Source: Brevibacillus brevis | GTDB taxonomy: Bacteria > Bacillota > Bacilli > Brevibacillales > Brevibacillaceae | Direction of reading: 5' to 3' | DNA length: 64,000 nucleotides | NCBI RefSeq assembly: GCF_001039275.2 | Contig: NZ_CP030117.1 | Location: forward strand, 5,993,001-6,057,000 | In this document: positions 50,796 through 59,430 of the stretch, piece by piece | Position numbering within the stretch: the first letter of the stretch is position 1 | How the letters are laid out: the number at the start of each line of letters is the position of its first letter | Position numbers and translations under genes: made by a program | Notes under the pieces: generated by a model | Databases searched by the model: none | Told to the model about the DNA's origin: nothing | The model's input: the letters and a program-made list of their open reading frames with translations, nothing else

Positions 50796-51560
50796 CTAGA
50801 AACGCAGGGACAGGCAGCTCAATCCTCCGTCTTGTTTACGGAATTCAGACATATCCAGCTCAATCACATGGTAGCCAGCATCAGTGATTTGTTTTTTCGT
50901 GCTCTCAAAGCCTTTTGGAATAATTACATAGTCGTTGATATGGATGCAGTTCGCGGAGTACTCGACTTCTTTTTCCACGATCAAATGCTTGTATTGGCTA
51001 AACACTTCAGAGTCGATGAACTCGCCAGCCAGAACCAGCAAGTCATTGCCAAGGTAGGCGATTCCTGTTTTCAGGTGGAAAAACTCTTTCAATGGAACAA
51101 TGGTGACTTCATATCCGTATTTGGAGAGAATCTCGCGGAACTGGATGGCTCCATCTTCATTCGTGCGTGTCGACAGACCGACATAGAAATGGTTGTCTAC
51201 CTGCATGACGTCTCCACCATCGAGGAAGCCAGGGGCCTGAATATATTCAATCGTGTCATAAAAACGAGGAAGCACCAATTTCATATCCTCAATTTCACCA
51301 TTGCGGCTTTCTGCACCCGGATTGGTGATGACGGCGCACTTTTCCGTGAGAACCGCTGTATCTTCCACAAACGTAGAATCCGGGAAACGCTCGTCTGCTT
51401 CCAGAACGGTTACTTCCAGACCTGTCTGTTTCAGCGCTTCTACATAAGCGGCATGCTGTTTGAGAGCAAGTTCAAAATCAGGTGTACCCAAATCAGAAGT
51501 CGTCAAACCATTTACATAACTCTTTCCCGGTTTTCTTACAATCGCACGTGAAAATTTCAT
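50796..51560 (-). CDS. Dimethylarginine dimethylaminohydrolase (DDAH) family
   Basis: 254 residues from ATG 51560 (GGGAG upstream), the normal length for DDAH. Amidinotransferase fold: FPDSTFVEDTAVLTEKCAVITNPGA (substrate Asp and Glu), FLDGGDVMQV, catalytic His in FFHLKTGIAYL and the nucleophile Cys in the C-terminal GGLSCLSLRF. Converts methylated arginines to citrulline plus methylamines; some relatives act on arginine or other guanidines. Flanked by a permease and a divergent IclR regulator. Confidence 0.9.
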   Translation of the reverse strand: MKFSRAIVRKPGKSYVNGLTTSDLGTPDFELALKQHAAYVEALKQTGLEVTVLEADERFPDSTFVEDTAVLTEKCAVITNPGAESRNGEIEDMKLVLPRFYDTIEYIQAPGFLDGGDVMQVDNHFYVGLSTRTNEDGAIQFREILSKYGYEVTIVPLKEFFHLKTGIAYLGNDLLVLAGEFIDSEVFSQYKHLIVEKEVEYSANCIHINDYVIIPKGFESTKKQITDAGYHVIELDMSEFRKQDGGLSCLSLRF

Positions 51561-51712
51561 GATGATAGATCTCCCTTCTGTTTTCGAATCTTGCTTTTGT
51601 CTAACAGTGGGCGACGGAGAAACGAGCATGTAAACGCTTCCTCATCTGCTGCCTTTGCTTGTTCATCGCCACCATGTTGCATTCATTCTCCTCTGAGCAA
51701 TCACTCAGAAAT

Positions 51713-51729
51713 ATTCCGCATTGTGGAAT
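51713..51729. promoter_or_regulatory. Candidate IclR operator
   Basis: ATTCCGCA-T-TGTGGAAT is a 17-bp palindrome with one mismatched pair, of the shape used by IclR proteins. It lies about 25-40 bp downstream of the predicted DDAH start, a repressor position. Confidence 0.6.
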
Positions 51730-51757
51730 CACTTCTGCAATACAAAATTACATTCTT

Positions 51758-51787
51758 AATGTAAAATAGTTTCAAATTTTTTGTCAA
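51758..51787 (-). promoter_or_regulatory. SigA promoter of the DDAH-permease operon
   Basis: Minus strand TTGACA, 18-nt spacer, TACATT. The gap 51561-51912 otherwise holds the operator and AT-rich DNA of the divergent IclR promoter. Confidence 0.7.
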
Positions 51788-51912
51788 CGAATTTTTATCT
51801 AGTCTAAATTATATTGATTCGGCTGAAAAATTCTGATAGATTGAGGTCATATTAAGCTGGCGTGACATTCAACGAGCAGTCACTATGCAACAAAGCCAGG
51901 AGGTAACCCACG

Positions 51913-52653
51913 TTGGTACAATCGATTGACCGGGCGATGAGCATCATCTCCGTCCTGGTATCAGATCCAAACAAGCAGCATTGGTCCATCTCGGAAATTG
52001 CTGAACAAACGAACCTGCCACTGAGTACGGTTCACCGTTTAATCAGCAGCCTCATCAAGCATGGACTCATCCTCCAGGTTCCTGAGAGCAAGCAGTACAA
52101 GGTCGGCTATACGTGGATGGAGATCGGGCTGCGCATCCTGGACAAGATGGATATGCGCGCTGTTGCCCGAACTGCCATGGAGCGATTGGCGGCAGATGTA
52201 CGGGAAACCGTCTATCTGAACATTCCACAGGGCTCTCATGCTATCGTACTCGAACGAGTGGAAGGTCCCATGTCTGTCAGAAGCATGGATAATCTGGGCG
52301 AGCGTATTCCGCTACATATCGGTGCGGCAAACAAAACGATTCTCGCCAGCATGAATCCGACCGAAGCAGAGCAAATCGTGACCGGTTTAATCCCGGATAC
52401 AGAAAAACAACGCGAGCTGTTAGAACGACTGCCAGAAATCAGACAAAACGGCTATGCAGTCAGCTACGGTGAAAAAACCGAGGGCACCGCATCCATTGCC
52501 GCTCCTATCTTCGGTGTCAACCAAAAGGTCGTGGGCGCTTTGAGTATCGGCGTTCCGAGCTATCGGATCAACGAGCAACTCCTGTCCTCACTCATTGAAC
52601 AAGCCCAACAAAGTGCCAAGGAAATTTCCCACAAGATCGGTGCCTTGCCTTAA
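51913..52653 (+). CDS. IclR-family transcriptional regulator
   Basis: 246 residues from TTG 51913, after AGGAGGTAA. Residues 1-65 form the winged helix-turn-helix (WSISEIAEQTNLPLSTVHRLISSLIKHGLI); residues 75-245 form the IclR effector domain (PLHIGAANKTILASM, GYAVSYGEKTEGTASIAAPIF). It sits between DDAH and RocB on divergent strands, so it likely controls both. The effector is unknown. Confidence 0.9.
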   Translation: MVQSIDRAMSIISVLVSDPNKQHWSISEIAEQTNLPLSTVHRLISSLIKHGLILQVPESKQYKVGYTWMEIGLRILDKMDMRAVARTAMERLAADVRETVYLNIPQGSHAIVLERVEGPMSVRSMDNLGERIPLHIGAANKTILASMNPTEAEQIVTGLIPDTEKQRELLERLPEIRQNGYAVSYGEKTEGTASIAAPIFGVNQKVVGALSIGVPSYRINEQLLSSLIEQAQQSAKEISHKIGALP

Positions 52654-52678
52654 TTTTTTTGCCCACTAACCGGAAACA

Positions 52679-52698
52679 GTTTTCACTATACGGAAAAC
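52679..52698 (+). promoter_or_regulatory. Inverted repeat before rocB
   Basis: GTTTTC, 8-nt spacer, GAAAAC, ending next to the ribosome binding site CGGAGG. Could be a second IclR site or an RNA hairpin affecting translation. Confidence 0.4.
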
Positions 52699-52711
52699 GG
52701 AGGCGTTTTTT

Positions 52712-54349
52712 ATGCAAAAATGGCAAACAAAAGAGCAACTCGTTGATCTCTTGTGCAATTTGGTAAGCATCCCAAGCATTACAGGATCATCTGCCGAGAA
52801 GGACTTGCCTGGCTACGTCGTCGATCAGTTGCGTACCCTGCCTTATTATCAGGCCAATCCCGATCATGTGCGTGCGAATCCGACTGAAGATGGGCGCCAT
52901 TTTGTCACTGCGCTCGTTAAAAAGGAAGGCGTACGGGACACCGTCATTCTCGTCAGCCATTTTGATGTGGTCGACGTCGAGGATTACGGCGCCTGGATGA
53001 AGCATGCTTTTGATCCGAAGACCCTCACCCCTCTCTTCCAGCAAAACCAGGCGGATATGCCAGCAGACGTTCAACAGGATATCCGCTCCGGCAACTGGCT
53101 GTTTGGCCGTGGCACCATGGATATGAAATGCGGACTGACGCTGCACATGTCGATGATTGAGCAAGCGATTGCTGGAGAGTTCGATGGCAACATTTTGCTT
53201 CTGACAGTCCCTGACGAAGAGGTGAATTCTGTCGGGATGCGGGCAGCAGTCCCAGCACTTTTGAAAATCGCCGAAGAGTTCGACCTGAGCTACACGACCG
53301 TGCTCAACTCTGAGCCGATGTTTACCCGCTACCCAGGGGATACGAACACGTACTTGTACACAGGCTCCATCGGAAAAGTACTGCCGGGCTTCCTCTGTTA
53401 CGGCAAAGAAACACATGTCGGCGAACCTTTTGCCGGGTTAAACGGCAATTATATGGCCTCTCAAATTACATGTGAGCTCGAGCTGAACACATCCTTTTGC
53501 GAGGTCGTTGAGGGGGAAGCATCTCCTCCGCCGACGAACCTGATTCAAAAGGATTTGAAAAAAGAGTACTCTGTGCAAATTCCGCACCGTGCAGTGACCC
53601 TGTTCAACCTGTTCCTGCTGGAAAAACAGATGGAGGATGTCGTAGAGCCGCTGCTGGAATCGGCAAGAAATGTCGCAGAGCGTATGAAGCAAAACTACCT
53701 CAAGCACGCGAGCCAGTTTGCCAACTTCGCGCCGTTTAGCCCGCGTGATCTGTCCATTTCCGTCATGACGTACGAAGAACTGTACGCCTACGCGAAGAAA
53801 ACGTACGGGGAAGAAAAGCTGCGTCAGCTTGAAGCAGATGTGATCGCCAACCGCGGCGACAAGGACGACCGCGACACCACGATCGAGCTGGTGGATCAAT
53901 TAGCGATTTTGTGCAAAGAACTGTCACCGATGATGATCTTGTTCTTCGCTCCACCGTTTTACCCGGCAGTCAGCTCGCGCAATCATCCTCTGATTCAGCA
54001 AACGATGGAAGAGATGAAAGCATACGCGAGAGATCAGCACCAGGTCAATTTGGTCAAGCAAAACTACTTTGGCGGTATCTCTGACCTAAGCTACGTCGGA
54101 CTCCAATATCCGGCGGCATCCATGAAGCCATTGGTAGCAAACATGCCTTTGTGGGATAACGGCTACTCCATTCCGCTTCAGGAGCTCGAGGCTTTTGATG
54201 TACCTGTCATGAACCTCGGTCCAGTCGGACGTGACGCCCACCAGTGGACAGAACGTCTGGACGTCGACTATGCATTCGATACGTTAAAAGACATGCTTCC
54301 TCGTTGCATCCAGTCTCTCTTGCAAAATGGGAAAGCATTGAAGGAATAG
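52712..54349 (+). CDS. rocB: RocB-like M20-family peptidase/amidohydrolase
   Basis: 545 residues, the length of Bacillus RocB, longer than ordinary M20 enzymes. Zinc-site motifs: ILVSHFDVVDVEDYGAWM, GRGTMDMKCGL and TVPDEEVNSVGMRAA. Genetically linked to arginine use in B. subtilis, though its reaction is not settled. No signal peptide. Encoded behind the IclR regulator with a 58-bp gap and opposite DDAH, which supports an arginine or methylarginine pathway. Confidence 0.88.
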   Translation: MQKWQTKEQLVDLLCNLVSIPSITGSSAEKDLPGYVVDQLRTLPYYQANPDHVRANPTEDGRHFVTALVKKEGVRDTVILVSHFDVVDVEDYGAWMKHAFDPKTLTPLFQQNQADMPADVQQDIRSGNWLFGRGTMDMKCGLTLHMSMIEQAIAGEFDGNILLLTVPDEEVNSVGMRAAVPALLKIAEEFDLSYTTVLNSEPMFTRYPGDTNTYLYTGSIGKVLPGFLCYGKETHVGEPFAGLNGNYMASQITCELELNTSFCEVVEGEASPPPTNLIQKDLKKEYSVQIPHRAVTLFNLFLLEKQMEDVVEPLLESARNVAERMKQNYLKHASQFANFAPFSPRDLSISVMTYEELYAYAKKTYGEEKLRQLEADVIANRGDKDDRDTTIELVDQLAILCKELSPMMILFFAPPFYPAVSSRNHPLIQQTMEEMKAYARDQHQVNLVKQNYFGGISDLSYVGLQYPAASMKPLVANMPLWDNGYSIPLQELEAFDVPVMNLGPVGRDAHQWTERLDVDYAFDTLKDMLPRCIQSLLQNGKALKE

Positions 54350-54351
54350 GA

Positions 54352-54398
54352 AAAGGGTCCTGTACCGACATATCACTGTCGTGCGGGAGCCTTTTTCC
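54352..54398 (+). terminator. Terminator of rocB
   Basis: AAAGG-GTCC..CCGACA pairs with TGTCG..GGGAGCCTTT, followed by T-rich sequence (TTTTTCC). The helix is interrupted. Confidence 0.65.
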
Positions 54399-54436
54399 TT
54401 ATAATGAAGAAAAACCATTTCAAGGGAGGGTTTTGC

Positions 54437-54820
54437 ATGGAATTTCAAGCGAAAGAAAATGGCTTTATCACGCAACTGTCCTACGGTGAGCTGCATGTAT
54501 CGGGTGATGAACAGTATGGCTTTCGTCCCTACCAGCTCTTGGTCTCTTCCATCGCTGTTTGCAGTGGCGGTGTTTTGCGAAAAGTATTGGACAAGATGAG
54601 AATGCCGTGCACGGACATGAAAGTAACCGCAGATGTGCAGCGAAATGAGGCAGAGGCAAATCGGGTTGAAAAAATTCACCTCCACTTCATCATTACGGGT
54701 GAAAATATGAAAGAAGAAAAAGTACAAAAAGCCATTGAAGCCGCAAGCAAAAACTGCCCGATGGTCCAATCTGTCAAGGGGAGCATCGTCGTAACCGAAT
54801 CCTTCGAATTGGTATCATGA
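54437..54820 (+). CDS. OsmC-family peroxiredoxin-like protein
   Basis: 127 residues from ATG 54437 (AAGGGAGGG upstream; the frame to 54404 lacks a site). The two conserved cysteines are in SSIAVCSGGVL and NCPMVQSV. OsmC/Ohr proteins reduce organic hydroperoxides, but many small members have no known substrate. Its stop overlaps the start of the Btr-like gene (ATGA), so the two are co-translated. Confidence 0.85.
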   Translation: MEFQAKENGFITQLSYGELHVSGDEQYGFRPYQLLVSSIAVCSGGVLRKVLDKMRMPCTDMKVTADVQRNEAEANRVEKIHLHFIITGENMKEEKVQKAIEAASKNCPMVQSVKGSIVVTESFELVS

Positions 54821-56463
54821 TAGGAAATACAGTGCTAACGCCCACTCCTTTGTTTCTGCTTCAAGACATACAGCAGGTCACCTTGTCACCGACAGAAGTA
54901 TGGGCGTTTTCCGGTGGATCTACCCATGCCGTGCTCATCGTGACAAAAGGATCGGGTCAGTTGCTGAACGAGTCGGATCAAGCCACTCTGCTAGATGAAA
55001 GTGTGCTGATTCTTTCGCGAGAATCTGCGAGGCAAGTACGCGCTGATACAGACGAGCCACTCCGTTTCCTCGTACTCTATTTTGACGCTCTGCAACAGCA
55101 AGACCAGGTCACCAACGCCTACAGCCCGAGTCTTTCCTGGCATCTCGACCACAGCTCCTGTTTATTTCACCAGGTCGATCACGGTACGGAGCTTGCCCTT
55201 ACACTGTATGCCCATCGACAAGCCAGTGATCCGTTGGAAGCTTTTCATAATCAAATTCGCTTTCAGCAATTGCTGCACCTAATTTGGAGCCATGCAGAAC
55301 GGCAGGCTGCCGTAGAAACATCAAGCGTTGTCGATCAGACGATTTCTTACATTCATACGAATTATGCGGAGCCAATCACCTTAGATGATTTGGCGAATCG
55401 AGCTGGTCTTACCCCTCGGTATTACACCGAAGTCTTCAAGAAAAAGGTCGGAAAAAGCCCGATCGAATATTTGACGAGCTGCCGGATGGAGCATGCCAAG
55501 ACGCTTCTACGCGAATCGAATAAACGATTGCGCGAGGTAGCACGCCTGGTCGGGTATGCCGATGAGTTTTACTTCAGCAGACGTTTTAAACAGCAGGTAG
55601 GCATGTCGCCGACTGTCTTTGTCCGCATGAACCAGAAGCAAATGGCACCCGTCACCTTCCACTATGCCGAGTATTTATTGGCACTCGGAATCAGACCGAT
55701 TGGCGCTCCGGAAGAGCAGGTCACTTATTTACGCGAGCAACTGCGGATGAAAGAGGCAGATGAGATTGTCAGCCTGCCTGAGAACACACCAGACTTGATC
55801 GAATCCTTACAACCGACGTTTATTTTGACCGAATCGACAGGGGATTGCGCTGCTTTCTCCAAGATTGCACCTACAATTGCTTTTCCGTGGATGGGGCATG
55901 ATGTGTTTGGTCATTTGAACATGCTGGCCGATGTGTTTGGCATGAAAGACCGGGCACGCATGTGGCTCAAGCAGCATGAACAGAAGGTTTTGAAGGCCAA
56001 GCGCTACATCGACGCTCACATTCTGAAGGAAGAAACATTCTTGATCCTCAATGTGCGTCCACAGAGCCTATTGGCATACGGTGCCAGAAATATCGGGCAT
56101 GTGCTGTACAAATCCTTGAAGCTGACGCCACCCAAACTGATTCAAGAAGAGCTGACACGCAACCCCAATTTCTGGGCGACGACAATCACCGAGGATCAAT
56201 TAAGCCAGTACGCAGCAGATTGGCTGTTCGTTCATATTTTTGATGATGATCTCTCACGGGCACACTTCAAAGAATTGATGAAACAGGATGTATGGCAACG
56301 AATTCCTGCTGTACCAAAAGGGCAAGTGGTCATTCTTGATCCGATTTGGTTCTCCTATGATCCCCTCTCCCTCGACATCCAGCTGGAAGAGGCCGTCCAA
56401 ATTTTGACCCATACAAACACCGCCACATTGTCCAAAGAAAAACGGAACATTCTCCATGGATGA
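54817..56463 (+). CDS. Btr-like AraC regulator with siderophore-binding domain
   Basis: 548 residues in three parts: a cupin-like region (1-110), an AraC double helix-turn-helix (about 170-275: LDDLANRAGLTPRYYTEVFKKKVGKSPIEYL and RLREVARLVGYADEFYFSRRFKQQVGMSP), and a periplasmic-binding-protein-like domain (about 285-540) that should bind a ferric siderophore in the cytoplasm. The last domain closely resembles the lipoprotein encoded next. In B. subtilis Btr activates feuABC on binding Fe-bacillibactin; the same logic is inferred here. Confidence 0.88.
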   Translation: MIGNTVLTPTPLFLLQDIQQVTLSPTEVWAFSGGSTHAVLIVTKGSGQLLNESDQATLLDESVLILSRESARQVRADTDEPLRFLVLYFDALQQQDQVTNAYSPSLSWHLDHSSCLFHQVDHGTELALTLYAHRQASDPLEAFHNQIRFQQLLHLIWSHAERQAAVETSSVVDQTISYIHTNYAEPITLDDLANRAGLTPRYYTEVFKKKVGKSPIEYLTSCRMEHAKTLLRESNKRLREVARLVGYADEFYFSRRFKQQVGMSPTVFVRMNQKQMAPVTFHYAEYLLALGIRPIGAPEEQVTYLREQLRMKEADEIVSLPENTPDLIESLQPTFILTESTGDCAAFSKIAPTIAFPWMGHDVFGHLNMLADVFGMKDRARMWLKQHEQKVLKAKRYIDAHILKEETFLILNVRPQSLLAYGARNIGHVLYKSLKLTPPKLIQEELTRNPNFWATTITEDQLSQYAADWLFVHIFDDDLSRAHFKELMKQDVWQRIPAVPKGQVVILDPIWFSYDPLSLDIQLEEAVQILTHTNTATLSKEKRNILHG

Positions 56464-56498
56464 AAAGAGTGCGTTCAGGGTAAGATGGACCTTGTTAA

Positions 56499-56513
56499 TG
56501 AGAATGATTTTCA
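56499..56513 (+). promoter_or_regulatory. Fur box
   Basis: TGAGAATGATTTTCA matches the 7-1-7 Fur consensus at 12 of 14 positions. It lies 18 bp before the SBP start, downstream of the AraC stop. A weak TTCAGG-N16-TAATGA promoter overlaps it. Confidence 0.75.
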
Positions 56514-56530
56514 TTCATGGAGGATATACG

Positions 56531-57505
56531 ATGAAACGATTACGCATACAAGCTTGGCTGCCCGGATTGATGATTCTTCCCTTGCTCCTGCTCACGGCAT
56601 GCGGCCAGACAGCCAGCTCCAATCCATCTGCACCTGCACAAGAAAGTAAAAGCAGCGAGACTCGCGTCCTGAAGCACGCGAAAGGCGAATCGACTATTCC
56701 TGTGAAAGCTCAGCGCGTCGTAGCCCTGCAATATTTGGGTCCCATGCTTTCCATTGGTGTGAAGCCGATCGGTGCGTTGAAGGGACATATGGAAGGACCG
56801 GACATGGAGCCACTGGTTCGTGGAATCGAAGTCGTGGGAGATTATGATGCCTATAATCTGGAGAAAATCCTCGAGTTGCAGCCTGACATGATCCTGACCG
56901 GTACCGAAGTCGAGCAACAGGTATATGAAAAGCTGACGAAGATCGCGCCTGTCGTGGCGATCGCCTTCGATCAATATGATGTCTACGGGCATGTACAAAA
57001 GGTTGCGGAAGCGCTAGGCCGCGAGGAAGAAGGAAAGGCTTGGGAGCAGAAGTATAAAGCAAAGGTTGAGGAAGCACGCAAGCTCGTCCATGCTAAGGTC
57101 GGGAAGGACGAGACCGTCGCAGCATTAAACGTCCGTGCGAAAACGATCAAAATGTACGGTGCTCGCAACATGGGCCATGTTTTGTACAACGATCTTCAGT
57201 TGACTCCACCGCCACTCATTAAGAGCGAGATCGATAAAGACCCGCTGTTCTGGTCAAAAGACGTGTCCATGGAGCTTTTACCCGAATATGCATCCGACCA
57301 TATTTTCCTGATGCTGTTCCCTGGCGAGGATGCCGCTCAGTATTTGAAAGAAATCGAGCAAAGCAGTCTGTGGAAAAACTTGCCCGCTGTCAAAAACAAT
57401 CATGTTTACGTAGTCGATGTGGATAGATGGCTTGGCTATGAACCGATTCTGATTGAAAAGCAGTTGGATGAAGCTGTGCAGTATTTGACCGGAACGAAGA
57501 AATAA
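56531..57505 (+). CDS. Ferric-siderophore-binding lipoprotein (FeuA-like)
   Basis: 324 residues from ATG 56531 (GGAGGAT upstream; earlier in-frame codons precede the Fur box). Lipobox LLTACGQT. Class III binding protein with RVVALQYLGPMLSIGVKPIGAL and KMYGARNMGHVLYNDLQLTPPPLI. Captures a siderophore at the membrane. No permease or ATPase genes follow; they must be elsewhere. Preceded by a Fur box. Confidence 0.9.
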   Translation: MKRLRIQAWLPGLMILPLLLLTACGQTASSNPSAPAQESKSSETRVLKHAKGESTIPVKAQRVVALQYLGPMLSIGVKPIGALKGHMEGPDMEPLVRGIEVVGDYDAYNLEKILELQPDMILTGTEVEQQVYEKLTKIAPVVAIAFDQYDVYGHVQKVAEALGREEEGKAWEQKYKAKVEEARKLVHAKVGKDETVAALNVRAKTIKMYGARNMGHVLYNDLQLTPPPLIKSEIDKDPLFWSKDVSMELLPEYASDHIFLMLFPGEDAAQYLKEIEQSSLWKNLPAVKNNHVYVVDVDRWLGYEPILIEKQLDEAVQYLTGTKK

Positions 57506-57523
57506 TAAGAAAAGGTCATTCGG

Positions 57524-57792
57524 GTTTGAGTCAACATAGTGGTGGAGAAGAAAAAGCACAGTTCTCTTCGACTCTGACACGCCCACAAGGGGGGATTGAC
57601 TGTCCGTCTCCACTTCAAAAAGGGGACCGTCGAGCCAAAGCCACCCTACGGGCGGAAGTTTCTCAAGGAAGAAGTGTTCGACAAGCGGGTCCCCTTTTTG
57701 AAGTTCCGACTGGGTAGGCGTTGTCAAGGTCTACGAGCTCTGTGCTTTTTCTTCTCACCAGCTTTATTGGCTTATCGATGCCTTTTAAAACT
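57524..57792 (+). repeat. Hairpin element, copy C
   Basis: Begins 19 bases after the SBP stop. Outer arms AGAAGAAAAAGCACAG (57546-57561) with 57740-57755, 16 bp perfect; inner arms ACTTCAAAAAGGGGACC (57612-57628) with 57688-57704, 17 bp perfect. Core GGGGGGATTGACTGTCCG followed by CTCCA (57589-57612); apical GTTTCTCAAGG. Copy A is its close twin 22 kb away. Frames within it (for example 57526-57717) are not genes. Confidence 0.9.
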
Positions 57793-57834
57793 TAAGAAGA
57801 TTAAAACCGCTTAACTACTTTCCGTTATTATGAG

Positions 57835-57875
57835 AAAAAACAGCCCGGCAGCTTAGGTCACCGGGCTGTTTTTAT
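57835..57875. terminator. Bidirectional terminator
   Basis: ACAGCCCGG pairs with CCGGGCTGT; A-run on one side and T-run on the other. Serves the permease (-) and transcripts that have passed hairpin C (+). Confidence 0.88.
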
Positions 57876-59231
57876 TTAGTTGCTGACAGGCTGTTGCTGT
57901 GGAACCTTCGCTCTGTTCTTTTTTCCCTCTGGAATGAGCAGATTCAAAAGAACTGTTGCCAAGGCCCCTACTGTAATGCCAGAAGATAAAATGTAGTTCA
58001 CGAAATCAGGTACTCCGGCGAGCGCATCTTTTGGCAGGACCGTTACTGCCATTGTCAGCAGGATTGGCAAACCGATGACCATCATTGTCCGATCATCAAT
58101 CGTAATGTTTTGAATGACTTTGATTCCGTTCGCCACAATCGCAACACACACGATCCCAAAAATTCCGTTGATAACTGGCTCCGGTATACAGGTAATCGCC
58201 GCCGACAGCTTCGGCACCAACCCAAGGGCAATCAAGATCAATCCTCCGGCCATTATCGCCATTCGGCTTCCTACTCCTGTCACCGCAATCAACCCCGCAT
58301 TGGAGGAATAGCCAGTCGTAGGTGTACCTCCGAACAATGCCCCGACAAAGCACCCCAAGCCTTCACCGACAGCACCGCGATTCAGTCGCTCCTCCGTCAA
58401 TTCACTGTTCGTTACCGTAGAGACGACGAACCAAGTCCCTGTTGTTTCAATCATGATAATCAAATAAACAAAAAGCATCGTCAAAACTGCACTGAGATCA
58501 AATACAGGAGCCCCGTACGGAAACAGCTTTGGCATGGACAGCCACGGTGCTTGTCCAACCGGACTAAAATCTACCGTTCCAAAAAAGGCAGCCGTTACCG
58601 TTCCGACGAAAATTGCAATCAGCACAGATACAAGTCTAAAAAACGCCCCCGCAACCTTTGCTCTTGTGCCAAGCAGCATACAGATGACAAGCACTCCAGC
58701 AGAAACGGCGGCAATCAAAATGTTGGTCCAAATATTTCCCGGGGAGTGATAAATGTTTCCCATCCCTGTAGGCATCAAGGCAATGCCCACGATGATGATC
58801 ACCGTCCCGCCGACTAGCGGTGGAATGAATTTGCGTACCGCTTTGGCAAACCATTTCAATGGATAACCCATCAGGGCCACAAACAGCGCTCCGGGAATCA
58901 TGCTGCCAATCATCGCACCCATCCCCAGCTTACTGCCGATCGCAGCCAACGCACCGATAGGTACATAGGAAGGTCCTTGCACGACAGGCAAACGCAATCC
59001 AAAGCCAGTCTGGATCAACGTCCCGATACCCGTCGCGAGAAAACACATTTGAATAAAGAAAGAAGTGCTCGAAGCGTCCATAGTTAGCAGCCCAGCAATA
59101 ATAATAGGAGCAATGTACAAGTCCATAGCCAACACATGCTGCAAACCAAGTAAAAACGCCTTGCCCACACTGATTTTGTCATCGACGCCCACAACAAGCT
59201 GATTGCTTTCTCGATGTTGTTCCACTTTCAA
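57876..59231 (-). CDS. NCS2-family nucleobase permease (xanthine/uracil type)
   Basis: 451 residues with about 14 helices. FLLGLQHVLAMDLYIAPIIIAG, QGPSYVPIGALAAIG and GTPTTGYSSNAGLIAVTGVGSR carry the NCS2 substrate-site signatures. Imports xanthine, uric acid or a related base with a cation. Promoter at 59280-59309. Weak PurR-like words (ACGAAC) flank it, but no riboswitch is present in its short leader. Confidence 0.88.
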   Translation of the reverse strand: MKVEQHRESNQLVVGVDDKISVGKAFLLGLQHVLAMDLYIAPIIIAGLLTMDASSTSFFIQMCFLATGIGTLIQTGFGLRLPVVQGPSYVPIGALAAIGSKLGMGAMIGSMIPGALFVALMGYPLKWFAKAVRKFIPPLVGGTVIIIVGIALMPTGMGNIYHSPGNIWTNILIAAVSAGVLVICMLLGTRAKVAGAFFRLVSVLIAIFVGTVTAAFFGTVDFSPVGQAPWLSMPKLFPYGAPVFDLSAVLTMLFVYLIIMIETTGTWFVVSTVTNSELTEERLNRGAVGEGLGCFVGALFGGTPTTGYSSNAGLIAVTGVGSRMAIMAGGLILIALGLVPKLSAAITCIPEPVINGIFGIVCVAIVANGIKVIQNITIDDRTMMVIGLPILLTMAVTVLPKDALAGVPDFVNYILSSGITVGALATVLLNLLIPEGKKNRAKVPQQQPVSN

Positions 59232-59279
59232 AAGGCCTCCCTAGTGGTATTTTAGCTAATTACGAACGATATAAGTGGG

Positions 59280-59309
59280 ATTATACCGGATAAATCCGTT
59301 TTTAGGCAA
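59280..59309 (-). promoter_or_regulatory. SigA promoter of the NCS2 permease
   Basis: Minus strand TTGCCT, 18-nt spacer, TATAAT; the spacer contains the small palindrome CGGATTTATCCG. Confidence 0.7.
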
Positions 59310-59360
59310 CTATTCACGTAATAAATAGGTCTTATCACTTTATAATGTTCGTGTTTTCTG

Positions 59361-59390
59361 TTGACTTCCCTTCCAATCTCCCGCTACAAT
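59361..59390 (+). promoter_or_regulatory. SigA promoter of the Rieske gene
   Basis: TTGACT, 18-nt spacer, TACAAT; about 34 bp before the start codon's ribosome binding site region. Confidence 0.7.
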
Positions 59391-59430
59391 GGGTGAATAA
59401 CCGAAGTATCGACAAAGGAGTGTCTCATCA

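Noticed and set aside
57526..57814. Short frames within hairpin C
   Set aside because: Explained by the repeat; they repeat the frames found in copy A.
59258..59374. PurR box pair around the NCS2 permease promoter
   Set aside because: ACGAAC words are present in opposite orientations, but each differs from the PurBox consensus and the spacing is far too wide.
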